From Brevipalpus yothersi (taxonomy: Eukaryota > Arthropoda > Arachnida > Trombidiformes > Tenuipalpidae), in contig QZCP01000013.1 of assembly GCA_003956705.1 (NCBI GenBank), positions 274,422-338,421 on the forward strand: 64,000 nucleotides of DNA. The letters run 5' to 3'. Made by a program: the position numbers and the translations under genes. This document shows, in pieces, positions 1 through 12,876 of the stretch (position 1 is its first letter; each line of letters starts with the position of its first letter). The notes below the pieces were generated by a model. That model saw only the letters and a program-made list of their open reading frames with translations. It was not told the origin of the DNA and ran no database searches.

Positions 1-2055
1 GAAGAAACATCCTCCGATCAGTTTAGAAACAAACAGCCCCAATCCAAAGTACTTCGGGAAGATCGAAAAAGACGAGTCTACGTCAATGGTGTCAATGAGG
101 TTGAAGTTCGAAACGCTGATGAAGCTTTCGATCTTTTTGTCAAAGGTATCAGACGACGGCGAATGGCTCATACAGCTCTAAATACCGAATCGAGTAGAAG
201 TCATTCTGTTTTCAACATCAGAGTTGTCCAAGCACCCGTTGATTGTGATGGAGAAGCTATTAGAGATGAAAAACTTGTGAACATTAGTCAACTTTCTCTT
301 GTTGATCTGGCTGGAAGTGAACGCACCCACAGAACTCAGAATACAGGCGAACGATTAAGGGAAGCTGGAAATATCAATAATTCGCTCATGGCTTTGAGAC
401 AATGTATCGAGCTTCTTCGTGAAAATCAAAAGAATGGATTGAATAAGATTGTCCCGTACAGAGATAACAAGCTTACGCATCTATTCAAAAGCTATTTTGA
501 AGGGGAGGGCAAGATTAAAATGATCATTTGTGTGAATCCAGGAGCTGCCGACTTCGATGAAACTTTGGTAAGTTCTCTCTTCGACTTTCTTAATTGCCTC
601 TCATGAAACTTTTCTCTCCAGCATGTTATGAAGTTTGCCGAAACTACCCAAGAAGTTCTGGTGAATCGACCTCCAGACATTCCAATGTACTTGAGATATC
701 CATATCAATCAGTAAAATTCTATTCAACTCCGAGATTATTGTTGGACACAATTGGACCGCCTTTGCCTCCTATAGAGGTGAGAAAAAACAAAAAGATAGA
801 ATGCCTCTCCCCCGGTTACTAACAGTTTTTTATTTTCTCACCTGTAGGCTCTCGATTATAAGGATGATAAACAGTGGATGAATCTTATAGAAGTATTGGA
901 ACAACGGAAGAGAAACAAGCAACGACACTTCGCTCACTTGCAGCAAGAATGTAAGTTTGACTCATTTCCTCCTTGGAGGTTCTCTCTCTCTAACTTGCTC
1001 TCTCTCTCTCTACTTTAGTTCAACTTTTCCGAGATTGCTTGAACGCATCCGAAAATGATAACATGCTAACTGTGCAGCGGATGGAGCAATTGAAGAGTGA
1101 TATCGAAGTTCGAGAAAATCAGATAAAACACCTCGAAAACAAATGTAGTCAATTGGAGGGAGGTCATGATGAGTATATTAGAAAAGTCCATACTCTGCGA
1201 CGTGAACTTGAAAACATTGAGAATCAACTTGAAGAAAAGAAGCGTAGTCTTTCTATCGTGACTATAGAGCAAGAGCGTGCAGAACAGCGAATGAGAGAAC
1301 GACTGGAGCTCGAGAAAGATCGTATGAAAAGGGTTTTCGAAAAGCTCTTGGCTGAAAAACAAGCCGCTCTCGAACGTGAGCAATGTCTCACTCAAGAAAA
1401 GATACACCTTGTTCGTCAAATACTGACCGCGGAGAACACTGATTGGGGTTTGTACAGAGATTATTGGGACTCTCTTTGGCCAAATGCTGCTATGCCTCCA
1501 AATTTCGGATCTCAAGTGCCACGAGGACCAGGTCCCTCAAGAATGAGTAGACCTTCAACTGCTACGATGACCCCTGATTCTGGATCAACGCCTTCCTCAG
1601 CGAAACGACCAAAATTAGGCTCCGATCAACTAAGTGTATTTAAATCAACACCAGTGAACACAACTCCTCGTCCAGAAGCTCACCGTGAAGTCCAGAGTGA
1701 GAATCGTGTCAAATCGCCCAAAGGAGTTCCAGTCATTAATCCTAGGCATAGAAGATCTCTTTCTGCTGGAAATGATAAATGGATAGATCATAGGCCACAG
1801 GGTGATTTTGATATGGGAACCGTTCTGAAGCCAAAGATTAAGAACAAGGTCTCCGTGCCAAACTTGAAAGATATCGATGCCGGTGACTTGAGACGAGTAG
1901 GGAAATACTCCTTGACTACTCATTTTGCCTATGACCAGGGTGATGTTGAGACGAGAGTTTACAAAGGTGATGTGATTCCAAGTGTGACGGGTGGAGCACA
2001 GGTGATATTCAATGATGTAGAAATGATGACCCAAGGATCACCGCCAAAAAATTGA
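1..2055 (+). CDS. KIF23: Kinesin-6 MKLP1/KIF23 (pavarotti), 5'-truncated
   Basis: Plus-end motor of the centralspindlin complex, needed for the spindle midzone and cytokinesis. The frame is open from base 1, so the motor N-terminus lies outside the window. Exons: 1-567, 622-777, 848-950 and 1019-2055, giving 620 residues. Exon 1 holds the motor end: SSRSHSVF (switch I) and LVDLAGSER (switch II). Exons 2-3 carry the neck. Exon 4 is a coiled coil of about 130 residues, then a polar Ser/Pro linker, then RHRRSLSAG, a basic Ser motif I recall from MKLP1. The last ~75 residues (from MGTVLKPKI) match the Arf6-binding domain. The four exons join in phase and the stop is TGA. The family call is firm. 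KIF20 is unlikely because it lacks the Arf-binding tail. Confidence 0.95.
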
Positions 2056-3797
2056 AATATTTATTATGATACCAATTCGTAAGCTAGAATTCAAATTTTT
2101 CAAGCTGTTTTGTAACTAAATTTTTAAATTGCTTTCCTCTTATCCACTCTCTATCTTTTCCTTTCTCTCTTATTGTCTAACTTATCTTATGAATGAAAAA
2201 GAAAAAGAATATCGTGCATTATTTGTCTTTTTGGATAAACCGTTCGACTTCTGAATTTGGCGGTTCTGTAGACTGCGAAGTCTCATTCGTCGTCAATAGA
2301 TATGAAATTAAAGCTGATTTTCTCTCTCTCTATCTATCTTTCTCTCTCTTTTTCTCTCTCTCTTATTCTGTCCATTTTTCGAAGCTTCTGTTCAGCTTTT
2401 AAAAATGTGAAAACATCATGTCAAATTATCTTGTGTGTGGTCAAAAATTGTGGTCAAAATTATGGTTGTGAGAAAAATGTGCAATGTTAAATTGATTACC
2501 CTGATTGCCAGCCGCTCTGTGGACCTTTAAATCAGCGGCCAATAGGATCATCACTGTTTGGCGACTGCTTCTCTCTCTCTTCCCTCTCTCCTCTCCTCTC
2601 TCTCTCTCTCTTTCAGCCTCTTTTCCTCTTTCTCTCTCTCTCTCTCTACTTTCTCTCTCTCTCTCAATTCATCCTCCTCTTTCATCCTCAGTGGAAGAAG
2701 GTGAGACTCATTTAATTTTCTTATTCGCATTTGTTCTAAACCATTCTCTGAGCATATGTAAATTTCAATTAATACATTCGATTATGAGGAACGCATCCAT
2801 ATGAACATTGAAATTATCACATCTTGTCTGATTATTTTGTACTAAAATCATGCTATTCAGTCTGTCACGATACATATACACACAGTCTGCGATATACATT
2901 CGCATCTCTCTCTCTTCTCTGTCTCTCTGTCTCTCTGTCTCTTCCTCTTTCTCTTTTCATGATCGTGAAGTAATATGTTCAGAGAGGTTTTTTTCCTTAC
3001 CGATTTAAAGCTTGCTGACCACCTTTGCCCTCTTGTTAGTGTTCTCTATTAAGATTGATCATCATCTTCATCCTCATCATCATCTAAAAGATTAACAAAT
3101 CCAGCATCTTTTCCTCGAATCAATTAAACATTTCTCTCTCTCTCTCTCATAAGTTAACGATAACAGTTCTCTCTCTCTCCCTGAGAGAGAGGTTTTCGAG
3201 CTTTGAACTGAATCTGTTTGTTTTCTGTGTTACACTTCTTTCTCTTTTTCTCTCGCTCTTTCTTCATCCTTTGAGTTCACTTGTTTTTTTTTCTTTCAAT
3301 ATTTTAACAATTTGTATACATTATTGTGGTACATTATCATTGGTAGTTGATTCGCACCTTTAGTTACCTCTTACTCTCTCCAGTGTTTCGTGTATGTTTG
3401 TGTGTATGTATTTTAATTGACCAAATATTGACACCACTCCTCATTACTCGATGTGAAGGTTAACTCAGGATGTTCATCGGTGGTCACGATTGTGTTTTTT
3501 AGGGTGTGTTTTGCTCACTCTATCTTGATCCACTCCATCTTCATCTTTTTCATCACCATAATTGACTCAATTTCATCTCGATGGTATTTCTCTGTTTCTT
3601 CAAATGACTAACTTACAAATCATCTTTTTTTCTCTCTCTCTCTCTCCTTTCTCTTTATCAACCTTCAACATTTTGTCACATCTCATCTCGATACCGATTT
3701 TGTCACAAAAACGAACGTACACATACATATCTAGTAGGACCTCACCAAGCTGGCTTCCGATCATCAACAGAGACGGTCAAGCTTATTGGCTAATGTA
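2056..3797. other. KIF23-Galpha-s intergenic region, CT-rich
   Basis: No coding sequence recognised. The plus strand carries repeated CT tracts (about 2323-2364, 2573-2665, 2907-2953, 3133-3148). The region should hold the KIF23 3' UTR and the promoter and 5' UTR of the Galpha-s gene. A CT block followed by GAGAGAGAGG near 3165-3192 could fold back on itself. Confidence 0.6.
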
Positions 3798-3971
3798 ATG
3801 GGTTGTTTTGGGGGTAATACGGCCAAGAACGATGCCGAAGAGGACAAGAAAAGGAAAGAAGCTAATAAACGAATTGAAAAGCAAATTCAAAAAGATAAAC
3901 AAATATACCGGGCCACTCATAGACTCTTGTTATTAGGTTTGTTTTCACTTTATTCGCCTTTCATCCACATC

Positions 3972-4007
<36 letters not shown>

Positions 4008-6099
4008 CTTGTCCTTTTTTCTCCATTCTCTTTCCAATTCTATTAATATTTTTCTCTTCACTATGAGAAGTGAGTAATTGTGGTATCTTATATTCAATTG
4101 CCTACACACCCAAGGCACTCAGTAGTGTCTCATGCCTTCAATAACAAACAGCGTGTTGTAGTAGTAGTAATAGTTGTAGTAATATTGGTATTGGTTGTAG
4201 AAACCTCGTTGAGAAATTCCGTTGATGCTTGTCAATCCTGATGCACCATTATCCTCACCACCTCTCCTCTCTCTCTTCCTCTCTTTTTTCTTTCTCTCAC
4301 CCTCCTCTCTCTCACAATTCACCTTATACTCCATTCAACATGCTGTATTTTCGCATGATTCCTCTCATTCAATCTCAGGAACGCCTAAATCATCGCCTTT
4401 TAACATTATTTTTCTTTCTCTCACTTGCGTAACTCGTAGCTCTCTTTCTTCCTCTCTTACACTTGTTCACTTTTCCTCCTGTAACTTGTATTCATGCACG
4501 TCCCATTATGTGTGAATATTCTTATACTCATACTTTACCTATTTTATTTTAGGTGCTGGAGAATCAGGTAAAAGCACCATTGTAAAGCAAATGAGAATAT
4601 TGCACGTCAATGGTTTCAGTGAAGAGTGAGTATTTTGATGAATTTTCGAAATATTACTCCATACTCTGGTGTACTGATTTCATAGTTACTTGGCGAGTTT
4701 CTATTAATTTTTTTTCTCTCTCCTCTTCCTTTTTTCTCCTTTCTCCTTGACCATCAGAGAGAAGAAACAAAAAATCGAAGATATAAAGAAAAATATCCGT
4801 GATGCAATTTTGACTATAACTGGTGCAATGAGCACACTAGTACCGAGTGTTCAGCTTCAAAATCCAGATAACCAATGGAGAGTTGACTACATTCAAGACG
4901 TAGCTAGTCAGCCGGATTTTGATTATCCTCCTGTAAGTATTCGTACGCCTCTCATTGTATAAGAACTCGAATTGATTGTTCTTTCCTTCAGGAATTTTAT
5001 GAACACACCGAAATACTTTGGAAAGATAGAGGTGTTCAACAAGCTTTCGAGCGATCCAATGAATACCAACTTATCGACTGTGCAAAATAGTATGCATTTC
5101 ATGGACTGATCAACTTTCCTTCGAACTCTGTACCTAAAATGCATCATTTTCTTTTACCAGTTTTTTAGATCGTGTTCATGTTATTAAGCAACAGGACTAC
5201 ACTCCCAATGAACAGGATATTTTGAGGTGTCGTGTTTTGACATCCGGAATATTCGAAACCAAGTTCCAAGTGGAGAAAGTTAATTTTCAGTAAGTTGCAT
5301 TCAGTCTTCCTTTCTGAAACACCATCTTATCGTTCTCTTTCTTGATTCCTAGTATGTTTGACGTCGGTGGTCAGAGGGACGAGAGGCGTAAATGGATACA
5401 ATGCTTCAATGATGTCACTGCCATTATTTTTGTGACAGCCTGTAGTAGTTATAATATGGTGCTTCGTGAAGATCCCAATCAGAATCGTTTAAGAGAATCT
5501 CTGGATTTATTTAAAAGCATTTGGAATAATAGGTAAGTGAATTTATTTTTCAACTAAGAGCAATTGGTGATTTGATTGCATCATTTTCTTCATTGTAGAT
5601 GGTTAAGAACTATATCAGTCATCCTATTTTTGAATAAACAAGATCTTCTAGCAGAAAAAGTGAAACTAGGAAAATCCAAAATAGAAGATTATTTCCCTGA
5701 GTTTACCCGTTACCAGCTCCCTCCAGACGGTGAGTAACAATAGATTCGATTTCAGTTCGATTATCCTTTCTAGAGAAAGAGAAACGGAGCACAATTTCTG
5801 ATCTTTGAATCTTTCTAGCTGTTTTAGAGCCCGCAGAGGATGCCGAAGTTGCAAGAGCCAAATATTTTATAAGAGATGAATTCCTGGTGAGTTGAAGTTA
5901 AAAAAGAAAATTTCATTCTTCGATTCTAATCCTTTCTTATTTATCCCAACAGCGAATCAGTACAGCTAGTGGAGATGGTAAACACTACTGCTATCCACAT
6001 TTTACCTGTGCAGTTGATACAGAAAATATTCGTCGTGTATTTAATGATTGTCGTGACATTATTCAGAGGATGCATCTTCGACAATATGAGCTATTGTGA
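3798..6099 (+). CDS. GNAS: G protein alpha-s subunit
   Basis: Stimulatory heterotrimeric G protein alpha subunit, coupling GPCRs to adenylyl cyclase at the plasma membrane. Nine exons: 3798-3936, 4553-4625, 4758-4932, 4992-5089, 5161-5289, 5353-5532, 5599-5729, 5819-5886 and 5953-6099. They join in phase to 379 residues. The P-loop GAGESGKS is at residues 47-54. FDVGGQRDERRKW is switch II, FLNKQD the base-recognition motif, RCRVLTSG contains the switch I Arg, and the tail ends QYELL as in Gs. I chose the start that gives MGC, because Cys3 is the family's palmitoylation site. An in-frame ATG lies 12 bases upstream at 3786. Intron 1 (616 bases) is the longest and contains CT tracts. The SLFKSIW and DIIQRMHLRQYELL blocks exclude Gq, Gi and G12. 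Confidence 0.96.
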
Positions 6100-7142
6100 T
6101 GATTCTCTTATACCAGTGGAGTATCTTCCACTTAGCGGAAAAATACGCTACATCAACACTTTGGAAAAATGTCCATTGGGAGATGGTTTTTCTTAAACCA
6201 AATCAAGATAGAATTACCTAATGATCGCCTCCTCTTCAGAGCATAACCAAAGAGTGGATGAAAGATCCGAGCTCCACATAAAGCAAAGCTGTGTCTAGGA
6301 AAAAGATGTGATCGCCTGTGTTGTCTATACCCGATGTGCATGATTCAGCTCCATGAGAGACACTAACTGTAGATGCCCCGAGAGTGATAAAAATGGATCA
6401 GCCCCAACGCAAACCCGACAAACTGAACCAAAATTTCTCCATTATCATCTGCTCTGTTCTTTCCCATCGGCTCAAACTAATCTGCTCCACTAGGAAGCCA
6501 TCATTAGAAAGTACTACTTGATTCAAATTATCTTTTTGTGCGTTTGCAAAGTTTGAGTCAATCAAGAGAACCAAACTTAACTAGTGAACGAATCATTGAT
6601 TCTCCCATTGATTCGAATCAATCCTCATGGTACCCTTCCTTTTTCATTTATTATCTTTCTTCTCTCTCTATCTCTTTTTTTTCTCTCTCTCTCTTTCTCC
6701 ATTCGAAATCGCTGGCATCTCTAAATTTTTAAAAACAAGATTAACACTCTTCGTGTGATCACAACTTTTTGTCCTAAGGTTCAATAATGCAACGTTATTC
6801 ATTCTTCCGACAAAAACTTTCAAACATCATTCTGTTCAAATTCACTTTTTATTGATAGCGCTTCATTCTCATGCTGTCTATCAAAGCTTGATGGTAGGTC
6901 TTTGGTGGAATATAGATGAAAGCTCTCCAAACAGCTCAACAACGTCTAGTGATTGACAGGTTTATTGATAAAAGCGATTGATTAGATGAACAGGTCAAGG
7001 CGAATCATTCTCTTTTGAAGACTCCAATTTTTCGAGCTAATTTTTTCTTCAAAAGCAGGTATCCCATGTAAATGAGCCATTATCTTGTATAAAATATCCA
7101 ATTCCAGGTCTTAATTGTGGAAACGGGATTCTCATTCTCTGA
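6100..7142. other. Tail-to-tail spacer, Galpha-s / ACSF2
   Basis: No gene recognised. It should hold the Galpha-s 3' UTR on the plus strand and the ACSF2 3' UTR on the minus strand. A TTTATT at 6848-6853 reads AATAAA on the minus strand and is a plausible ACSF2 poly(A) signal. A short CT-rich stretch lies at 6658-6697. Confidence 0.5.
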
Positions 7143-9744
7143 TCATTGTTTTTTTATTCCAAAAATCTCGCAAGATAGCTCTCTCATGCGAAACTTTTGG
7201 ACCTTACCACTGGCTGTAGTTGGGAACTCAGTCACAAAAACGATCCATCTTGGAATCTTGAAATAGGCCATCTGAAACAAAATGTGAAAATCGGGAATCT
7301 TCGTGAGGCTAAACAATAATACAATGTGAGGAAACTGTATTTCTTGCCCATACCTTGTCCTTGCAGAATTCCTTGATCTCTTCTTCGTTCAACTTTTTCG
7401 ATGTATCGCGAAACTTAATCCAAGCGCATATGTCTTCGCCCAATCGATCATGAGGTATACCGCATACCTACAAGTGGAAAAACGATGGTCTTCATTCGGT
7501 TGCTCTCATTGTGAATTGATGTTTGCCTGCTTGATACTCACTGCAGCATTGGCGATGTATGGATTTGTGATGAGAACTTCTTCTATCTCTTTTGGATAAA
7601 CATTTATTCCTCCACGAATTATGATCTCTTTAGTTCGGCCAACTATCCTGATGTAACCATTGCGATCCATGGTTGCCAAATCTCTGTCAGGGATCAAATT
7701 TTATTCCCATGAATGTCGCGTATTCCAACTCGAAAGTAACTTACCCTGTTCGATACCAGCCACCAAAATCGATAGCTTTTTTTGTCTGGATTTCATCACA
7801 CCAGTAACCCAAAAAGACTTGTGGTCCACGTGTTAGTAGTTCTCCTAGAATGATTTCAATCATTATTCAAAGTTCATTTAAATTGACCTGTCACAAATAC
7901 CTGTCTCGCCTATCTTGACAATGTCACCGCTGACTTTGTCAACAATCTTCACCTCTGCGAAATCAAGAGGTATTCCGACATTGTCAAGAGTGTTCGCCAG
8001 ACGATCGCCAGGCATCGGAGTAGTGATTATGGGGCTCGTTTCGGTTGCTCCGTAAACAATTTGAATAGTTTCAATCGATGGGATAACTTTGCAAAACTTT
8101 TGGACCACTTCATAGGGAACAGTGGTTGCCGCTGTGATAACTCCACGTAAAGTGGTAATTTTCAGTCCATGATCTTCAACGTAGTTGATTATATCGATTA
8201 GCATTGCTGGAACACCCATAAAATGAGTGCATTTCTGACTTATTATCGCTTGAACCGTCGATTCAATATCATAACGAAATCCAGGAAAAACTGGAGAGAA
8301 ACGAAAGTTTTTTCATTAAAGTTCGCGAAAAGCATCAAAGAAACAATGTCTTTCTATCAGTATTGATTGACCTATACTGATCTATAACAAACCTAAACTT
8401 ATCCCACAAGTTGACATGGTAATAGTTCCAAGAACGGATCCAAAGACATGAAAAATGGGAACAGGAAGACATACTCGATTTGTTTTACCCACTCCGAAGC
8501 CCAATTTTTCGCCGAAAAATCGTGTATTATTGCTCAGATTGAAGTGAGATAGGGTTGCAGCCTTGGGAGGTCCAGTAGTCCCCTTTTTAGATAATTTGAT
8601 GATCGAAGTAAAGAAATAAAATATCAAAGAGAAGTAAGTTAAAATTGATTCCAAATGGGAAAAGCCTTGAAAGTGGAACATACCGATGTGAAAAACAATG
8701 CACATGGTTTGTCTGCGTCTAAATATTCGATACTAGATGATGTTCCATTGTGTGAAGGTGGAATATTTTTGTCATTATTCTCTCCATCGCTGCTCTTTTC
8801 ACTATCTGTATCACTATCTGGCCAGCAGTAATTGTTCCATAATGAATCGTATGAGTATAATTTCACTTGTGAGCTTGCCTTTTCCGGTAGGAAACCGTCC
8901 AATAGTACAACGTGCTGGAGTGACTGAGGAATATTGTCGACTATTTTCATGAAAACATCGTAAAAATGATTGACTGATTGTTCTTGAAATGATCCGGGTC
9001 CAGGTATGAAGAGAACTTTTGGATTTATTTTCAGCAAGCTGAACTCAAGCTCACTATTCTGATAGTAAGCATTGATGGGACAAAGAATAGCTCCAACCCG
9101 GGCACATGCATACTGAATGACGATGAACTTGCATGTGTTGGCCGTCATTATGGCCACCACATCACCTCTGCTTACAAACAGGCAGCGGATAAGTATTTGT
9201 GCCAGCTTATCAACTTTTTCCTTTAATTCTTGAAATGTCCATTCAATATTTTCATGCAAACTAACGATCGCACGTTGGTCCGGTTGACGTGTAACGGTAG
9301 CCTCCAAAACTCGATCTAATGTTTCAAATTGTAGCGTTTTGTGGGATCGGCCGAAAGCATACGAGTGCGGATAGGCAACATGTGGCCTGAAAATGGAACA
9401 TAAATGCGATTTTTGAGAGGTGAAGAAAGGCCAAGGAAGCGAAGAGGCAAAAGTGATGGGGAACTTGGTGAAATTGAGTGGATTGAGAAAGAGAGAAAGA
9501 GAGAAAGAAAAGAACGAATAAAAGAAAGAAGAAAAGAGAGAGAGGAAAAAACTGGCTAAGTAGAGAAGAGTATCGTGTCGAGATGCCATCCGTGCGTGAT
9601 GATTAGCGAACCAGTAATGCAGATTGGATACAATCAAGGCTGTAACTCATGGGACTTGAGCTGATGATATGTGTGTTTATGAATATGCGAACTTTGGGTT
9701 AAGGTGTATCGCGCGCGTACTCATCGATTGAATGGCAAAAAGAT

Positions 9745-9810
<66 letters not shown>

Positions 9811-10428
9811 CAAAAATTATCAATTGTTTCAGCCAGTTGTTGATACCTGATTTTCGTGAGCAGTGATGGTGATAGTGATGATGATGATCGAAATGAATGA
9901 ATATATAAATTAGAGGAAATATTTGAGAGGGAAAAAAATTTTTCTTTTTTGACCTTTTGATTGACAAAAATCATATAGCTAACTAGCACTCCTAATAATG
10001 TGTATGTAACGAAATAAATTGTAATGTAACTAATTGTCAATGGTTCAACAGAGTGCTTGCCTGACAATAAGTGATCTAGTACTGATTGCTGATTGTCTCG
10101 AATGTCTCAATTGTCGCGAGAATAGCTCGTCTTGCTAACTGAATTCAAACAAAAATAGTAAAATAGTAAAAATTTAGTCGCAAAAAGAGCAAGAAAAATA
10201 GGAAAATATGAAAAAATTCTGTCTTTACAGCCTATTTAAGTGGCCGTTTCATTGAAAAAGCAAAATTTTGTGCTAAAATATTTACTATTGCCTCATCATC
10301 ACTGTCTGATAACGATTATGTACGCTGAATATTCACTTGAGAATCGTAACGGGCCACTCAACTCTCAATTATGATGCTATTCGAGCCAATCGAGCAAAAT
10401 ATGAATTGAAGATAGATAAAGAGAGAGA

Positions 10429-10516
<88 letters not shown>

Positions 10517-11040
10517 TGAATTAAGTTGGAATAAAAAAATTTTAGCACCAAAAATGAGAGAGTATGTGTCACACCATTGATGAGGTTATTTTCAATCCAT
10601 CTTGCTTGTTATCAACTTGTTACTCAGTGATCTTAAAACGATTTCAAATACACTTCATCAATTATCTTGCGCTCATAAACACTGTTACGGCCCGATTGTT
10701 TTTCGTTGGGTAGTGAAGAATAATTTACAGCACGATGTTTACCCTTGATTGCCACAAATGATCGAAATTGTGTTCAAAAATTGAACAGTAATTAGTTTGA
10801 AAGCTATCTAGGGAATTTTCACACCAAAATTGATATCAGAGGATTGGAAGTTTTTTACTACTAGAAGAAAGAAAGCCGTTATCTCAACTAGTCTCAGACT
10901 GTACTGGTTTTGTTATAGAAATGAGTTAATTAAGAGCAGGATGATAGGGAATTTTCTCGGACGATATTCGACCCCAAAAGATTCTTGTTAGAAAAGTGAG
11001 AAAAAATTGCAACTTACTTTAATGCCTGTGGGTCAGACAT
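7143..11040 (-). CDS. ACSF2: Acyl-CoA synthetase family member 2 (ACSF2-like)
   Basis: ANL-superfamily enzyme that activates a carboxylic acid through an acyl-AMP to acyl-CoA. Exons on the minus strand: 11040-11018 (proposed), 9386-8684, 8582-8393, 8290-7901, 7844-7745, 7683-7542, 7467-7354 and 7271-7143. They join in phase to 596 residues. The AMP-binding P-loop SGTTGPPKAATLSH is split by an intron after its first Ser. Others are YGATETSPII, YRTGDLATMD, GRTKEIIIRGGINVYPKEIE and, near the C-terminus, the GK of ASGKVQKF that holds the adenylation Lys. An acidic Ser/Asp-rich insert of ~25 residues precedes the P-loop. The first exon is only 23 bases (MSDPQALK), chosen because its GTAAGT donor and phase fit the acceptor at 9386. 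It gives no obvious mitochondrial signal, unlike vertebrate ACSF2. Everything from 9386 downward is firm; the remote first exon is about 50% likely. Confidence 0.88.
9747..9807. repeat. (GA)n microsatellite
   Basis: About 30 uninterrupted GA units, inside the proposed ACSF2 first intron. It reads CT on the sense strand of that gene. Confidence 0.98.
10421..10513. repeat. (GA)n microsatellite
   Basis: About 46 GA units with one GGG interruption near 10431-10433. It lies in the same proposed intron as the previous tract. Confidence 0.98.
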
Positions 11041-12876
11041 TGTTGCACAAGTGGTCACAAACTTTGGGACTGAACTCTCGAAAAATGCAGCGAAGTACTG
11101 GCAAATCAGTTGAGTGACAAATTCATATCGTTATGAAGAGGAAAAATGATTTTCATAAAAGATGATAATAGAATGTTGTGAGGGAAATGAGAAATTGAAT
11201 ATAATTTTAACTGATCTTCAAATTACACAGGGAACACTTGGGAAAATATTCAATCCAACGAGAGACACAAGTTTCACTAAAAGTTTCAACTACTACTAAA
11301 CTCGAGCAACCAGTTGCAAATAATGAATGAATGCATTGCTTAGCTCGATTGAACTCCCCTCAAAGTTTCTCACTTCGTCGAACATTAACACATCATATTT
11401 TGTCCCATTGATGAAGTTTATGAGCAAATTTCCTCAAAAATAATGATAAATTCAATTCCTTAAGTCTTTGGTGTGTTTTTAATGATCACTTGAATTGAAG
11501 GAATTGGATCTCTGGCGGATCTTGAAGAGTTGCTCTCAACGGTTGAAAAAACGTCTCAATTATTTTTGAGGAAATTTGCTCATAAACTTCATCAATGGGA
11601 CAAAATATGATTAAAAATAATCGAGACGTTTTTTCAACCGTTGAGAGCAACTCTTCAAGATCCGCTAGAGATTCAATTCCTTAAGTCTTTGGTGTGTTTT
11701 CAATGATCACTTGGTGATGATGGCTTTTGCAACCCTTTCGCAAAAGTATTTGAATCTCAGGTGAGATTACAAATTGGAATGAGTTTGATTATTCTGCTCT
11801 AAACACTGTCTATAAGTTTCGAGCTACGTACCTGTACTTTAGAAACTCTGAGCCTGAGAAAAATCACATTTTTTTACTTTTATTAGGTTTTTCGGTGAAA
11901 AATTTTCCTTCATTCAGAGCCTCGAAGAATATCAATACTAGAGGAAAAGTTTGATCTCTTTGGCAGGGCTTCAAATACGAATTTATAATTTACTCTACAC
12001 TACGCACATTTGCAACAATATATTATCATAGTGAAAGTCAGTGCAAATGGAGGTCGAAGGCAAATAAGAGGGCATTGAATGGGAAATTCTGAAAGGATCC
12101 GGATGTATTCAAACAGTTGTCGCCATAGAAGTACTACACCAGGAACCTCATGGGCTCTAAATGTTGGATAGATTTTTAGTGTTCTGATCAAATTTCGATG
12201 GAAAACGGTTAAGCAAAAAGGGTGACTCATTGTGTTTATTGAAGATATACTCTCATGTGTATACCATGAAAAGAAAGAAGAGTTACAATCTATGGTTCAA
12301 GGCTTAGGCGATTATGCTTCTTTGCTGATTGTTCTTTTTTGACATTTTTGAATAACAATCATCCGGGAAAACTTATCTCTAAGAAATAGATGGAAAGTAA
12401 TCGAATTTCAATAAGAAATTCACAAAATGCGTTTGATTTGGTCAGGTGCTGGAACGAATTGACAAAAAATCTTCTTTTTTCAGGAAGAGAAGAATTGGCA
12501 CCATGCCTCTCTTTTTTAAGAGTCAAAAGATAGTAAGTGAAGAAATATAAACAAGGCTGGAATTTTTGCCATGTGTACATCTGTGACTTGTCGGAAATAT
12601 AAGAAAATTGACCGAACGATATAAATTTAAAGGACGTGAGGGCTCACTGAGCTAGTGGAAAAACTCTATTGAAGGCTTTTTTGTAGACGGATCAGGAAGA
12701 TTAGTAAGAGAAATTTGATTTCAGACCAGGTATTTCTTTAAACCAATAAAGACAAAGAGAGTTTAAGTAAATAAGACAGAAGAACAGCTGTTCGAGTGAA
12801 GAAATTGTGAAAAATCGGCATCCTCGGTGGCCGAGTGCTTGTTTCAGTTGAAAGTCTAGCTTCAAGCAGTTGAAAC
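11041..12876. other. Spacer between ACSF2 and Lasp
   Basis: No coding sequence recognised. The notable content is the foldback repeat cluster at 11394-11713. The rest is unremarkable A/T-rich DNA, including the ACSF2 promoter side and the Lasp 3' flank. Confidence 0.5.
11394..11713. repeat. Nested foldback (inverted plus direct) repeat cluster
   Basis: Three segments occur twice. X (11394-11444, 51 bases) recurs as an exact reverse complement at 11559-11609. Y (about 11500-11567) recurs as a near-exact reverse complement at about 11613-11681. Z (11450-11492) recurs as a direct copy at 11671-11713 with one difference. The order is X-Z-Y-X'-Y'-Z. Y/Y' could form a stem of over 60 bp with a ~45-base loop. 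I see no transposase. It may be a small non-autonomous foldback element or a template-switch rearrangement. The high copy identity suggests it is recent. Confidence 0.9.

Larger units (their letters stand above)
9387..11017. other. Proposed ACSF2 first intron
   Basis: About 1.6 kb without a recognised gene. It holds two long (GA)n tracts (9747-9807, 10421-10513). The frame upstream of the 9386 acceptor stays open to 9637, but there it reads low-complexity Phe/Ser/Leu from CT-rich DNA. I treat that as non-coding. Confidence 0.45.

Noticed and set aside
9387..9637. Hydrophobic N-terminal extension of the ACSF2 frame
   Set aside because: It is low-complexity Phe/Ser/Leu from CT-rich DNA, and a good acceptor (TTTTCAG) sits exactly where family similarity begins.
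12826..12870. GGTGGCCGAGTGC, resembling a tRNA A box
   Set aside because: The A box is incomplete, and there is no B box or cloverleaf pairing downstream. It lies in the Lasp 3' flank.
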